Assembly (NCBI GenBank): GCA_017853915.1
Contig: JAFMIS010000145.1
Location: forward strand, 1-6,387
Source of the DNA: a bacterium
GTDB lineage: Bacteria > Bdellovibrionota_C > UBA2361 > OMII01
Length of the DNA stretch: 6,387 nt
Direction of reading: 5' to 3'
Under the pieces are notes generated by a model. That model saw only the letters and a program-made list of their open reading frames with translations. It did not search any database and was not told the DNA's origin. The stretch's first letter is position 1. Every line of letters starts with the position of its first letter. The translations under genes were made by a program, and so were the position numbers. Shown piece after piece: positions 6,207 through 6,387 of the stretch.

Positions 6207-6251
6207 CTCTGGTTCACGTCACACACGGCGGCTGGACCAGCCGCCCTCCAA
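6156..6251. repeat. Structured 96-bp repeat, copy 1
   Basis: The ends are inverted repeats: TTGGAGGGCG (6156-6165) with CGCCCTCCAA (6242-6251). Two 19-nt hairpins sit exactly inside the 6-bp closing helix (TTGGAG 6156-6161 with CTCCAA 6246-6251). One is GGCGCCC/GGGCGCC with a GGGTC loop (6162-6180). The other is GGCGGCT/AGCCGCC with a GGACC loop (6227-6245). They are joined by about 46 nt (6181-6226). The two loops contain GGTC and GACC, which could pair. Read on the minus strand, the element ends at the ribosome site of the 57-codon gene. It could be an RNA leader element, a BIME-like paired palindrome or a small mobile element. Confidence 0.85.
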
Positions 6252-6256
6252 AGACA

Positions 6257-6346
6257 TCATCGTAAGGCCCGCCGCATCGAGGCACTGATCATGTATTGGA
6301 GGGCGCCCGGGTCGGGCGCCGGAACATCGCGGATCACCATCAACAT
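6257..6346 (-). CDS. Micro-ORF in repeat copy 2 (shared head, private tail)
   Basis: This is a 29-codon frame, MLMVIRDVPAPDPGALQ followed by YMISASMRRALR. It shares 16 of 17 head residues with the copy-1 frame. The three base differences between the copies give two synonymous third-position changes (Ile, Arg) and one Ile/Val exchange, as expected for a coding frame, but three changes are too few to prove it. No clear ribosome site is visible. Confidence 0.25.
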   Translation of the reverse strand: MLMVIRDVPAPDPGALQYMISASMRRALR

Positions 6347-6387
6347 CTCTGGTTCACGTCACACACGGCGGCTGGACCAGCCGCCCT
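6296..6387. repeat. Structured 96-bp repeat, copy 2, cut by the window end
   Basis: This matches copy 1 at an exact 140-bp offset over all 92 bases present, with only three differences (opposite 6185, 6189 and 6192), all in the joining segment. Both hairpins (6302-6320 and 6367-6385) and the left closing arm are unchanged. The last few bases fall outside the window. A 44-bp unrelated spacer (6252-6295) separates the copies. The array may continue beyond the window. Confidence 0.92.

Noticed and set aside
6156..6251. Integron attC site
   Set aside because: The element has terminal inverted repeats and hairpins, but no GTTRRRY or RYYYAAC core sites, and no integrase is in the window.
5840..6265. 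Plus-strand frame of 141 codons across the right end
   Set aside because: It runs antisense to the two small genes with good ribosome sites and crosses the repeat. All three differences between the repeat copies would change amino acids in this frame, and no ribosome site is seen.
6148..6286. Plus-strand frame from ATG 6148 through repeat copy 1 (with a matching ATG at 6291 in copy 2)
   Set aside because: It is open and also shows mostly third-position changes, but it lacks ribosome sites and opposes the well-supported small genes. Kept only as the rival to the minus-strand micro-ORFs.
6156..6387. CRISPR array
   Set aside because: The repeats are 96 bp with only one 44-bp spacer in view, and no cas gene is present. 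Lengths are far from the CRISPR range.

Overview
This window is bacterial. It has Shine-Dalgarno sequences, Sec-type signal peptides and short intergenic gaps. I cannot assign a phylum from the sequence. GPGGGPHV-type FG-GAP blades, Cys-framed acidic repeats of the IDNDGDG type and Thr/Pro-rich linkers are features I associate with environmental bacteria that secrete large modular proteins, but this is not diagnostic.

Layout. Positions 1-403 hold no gene I can support. Positions 404-997 (+) encode a small secreted protein of unknown function with four cysteines in the mature chain. A double hairpin ending in a T7 run (1014-1070) separates it from a large secreted protein at 1091-3484 (+). That protein has six FG-GAP-like blades, three Cys-framed acidic repeats, a tandem pair of an unnamed beta-type domain and a Lys/Ala-rich helical tail. 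Two G/C-rich hairpins (3491-3593) fill the convergent gap. On the other strand, 3621-5513 (-) encodes a secreted subtilisin-like serine protease with a propeptide, an S8 catalytic domain, a Thr/Pro linker and a CARDB-like domain. The three larger genes therefore all export their products, which suggests cell-surface or extracellular functions, though nothing shows that they work together.

The right end is different. Two small overlapping genes on the minus strand, of 57 and 80 codons (6145-5972 and 5991-5749), each have a near-perfect Shine-Dalgarno sequence. The second has a helix-turn-helix-like C-terminal half. They end just before a 13-bp perfect hairpin (5696-5735). Directly upstream of the first small gene lies a structured 96-bp element. 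It is duplicated at an exact 140-bp offset, and the second copy runs off the window end. Each copy can fold into a closed multi-branch structure with two 19-nt hairpins, and each contains a short minus-strand open frame with a shared head and a different tail. In copy 1 the closing helix abuts the Shine-Dalgarno sequence of the 57-codon gene, and a competing pairing could mask that sequence. This structured tandem leader plus overlapping small genes is the part of the window most likely to be undescribed.
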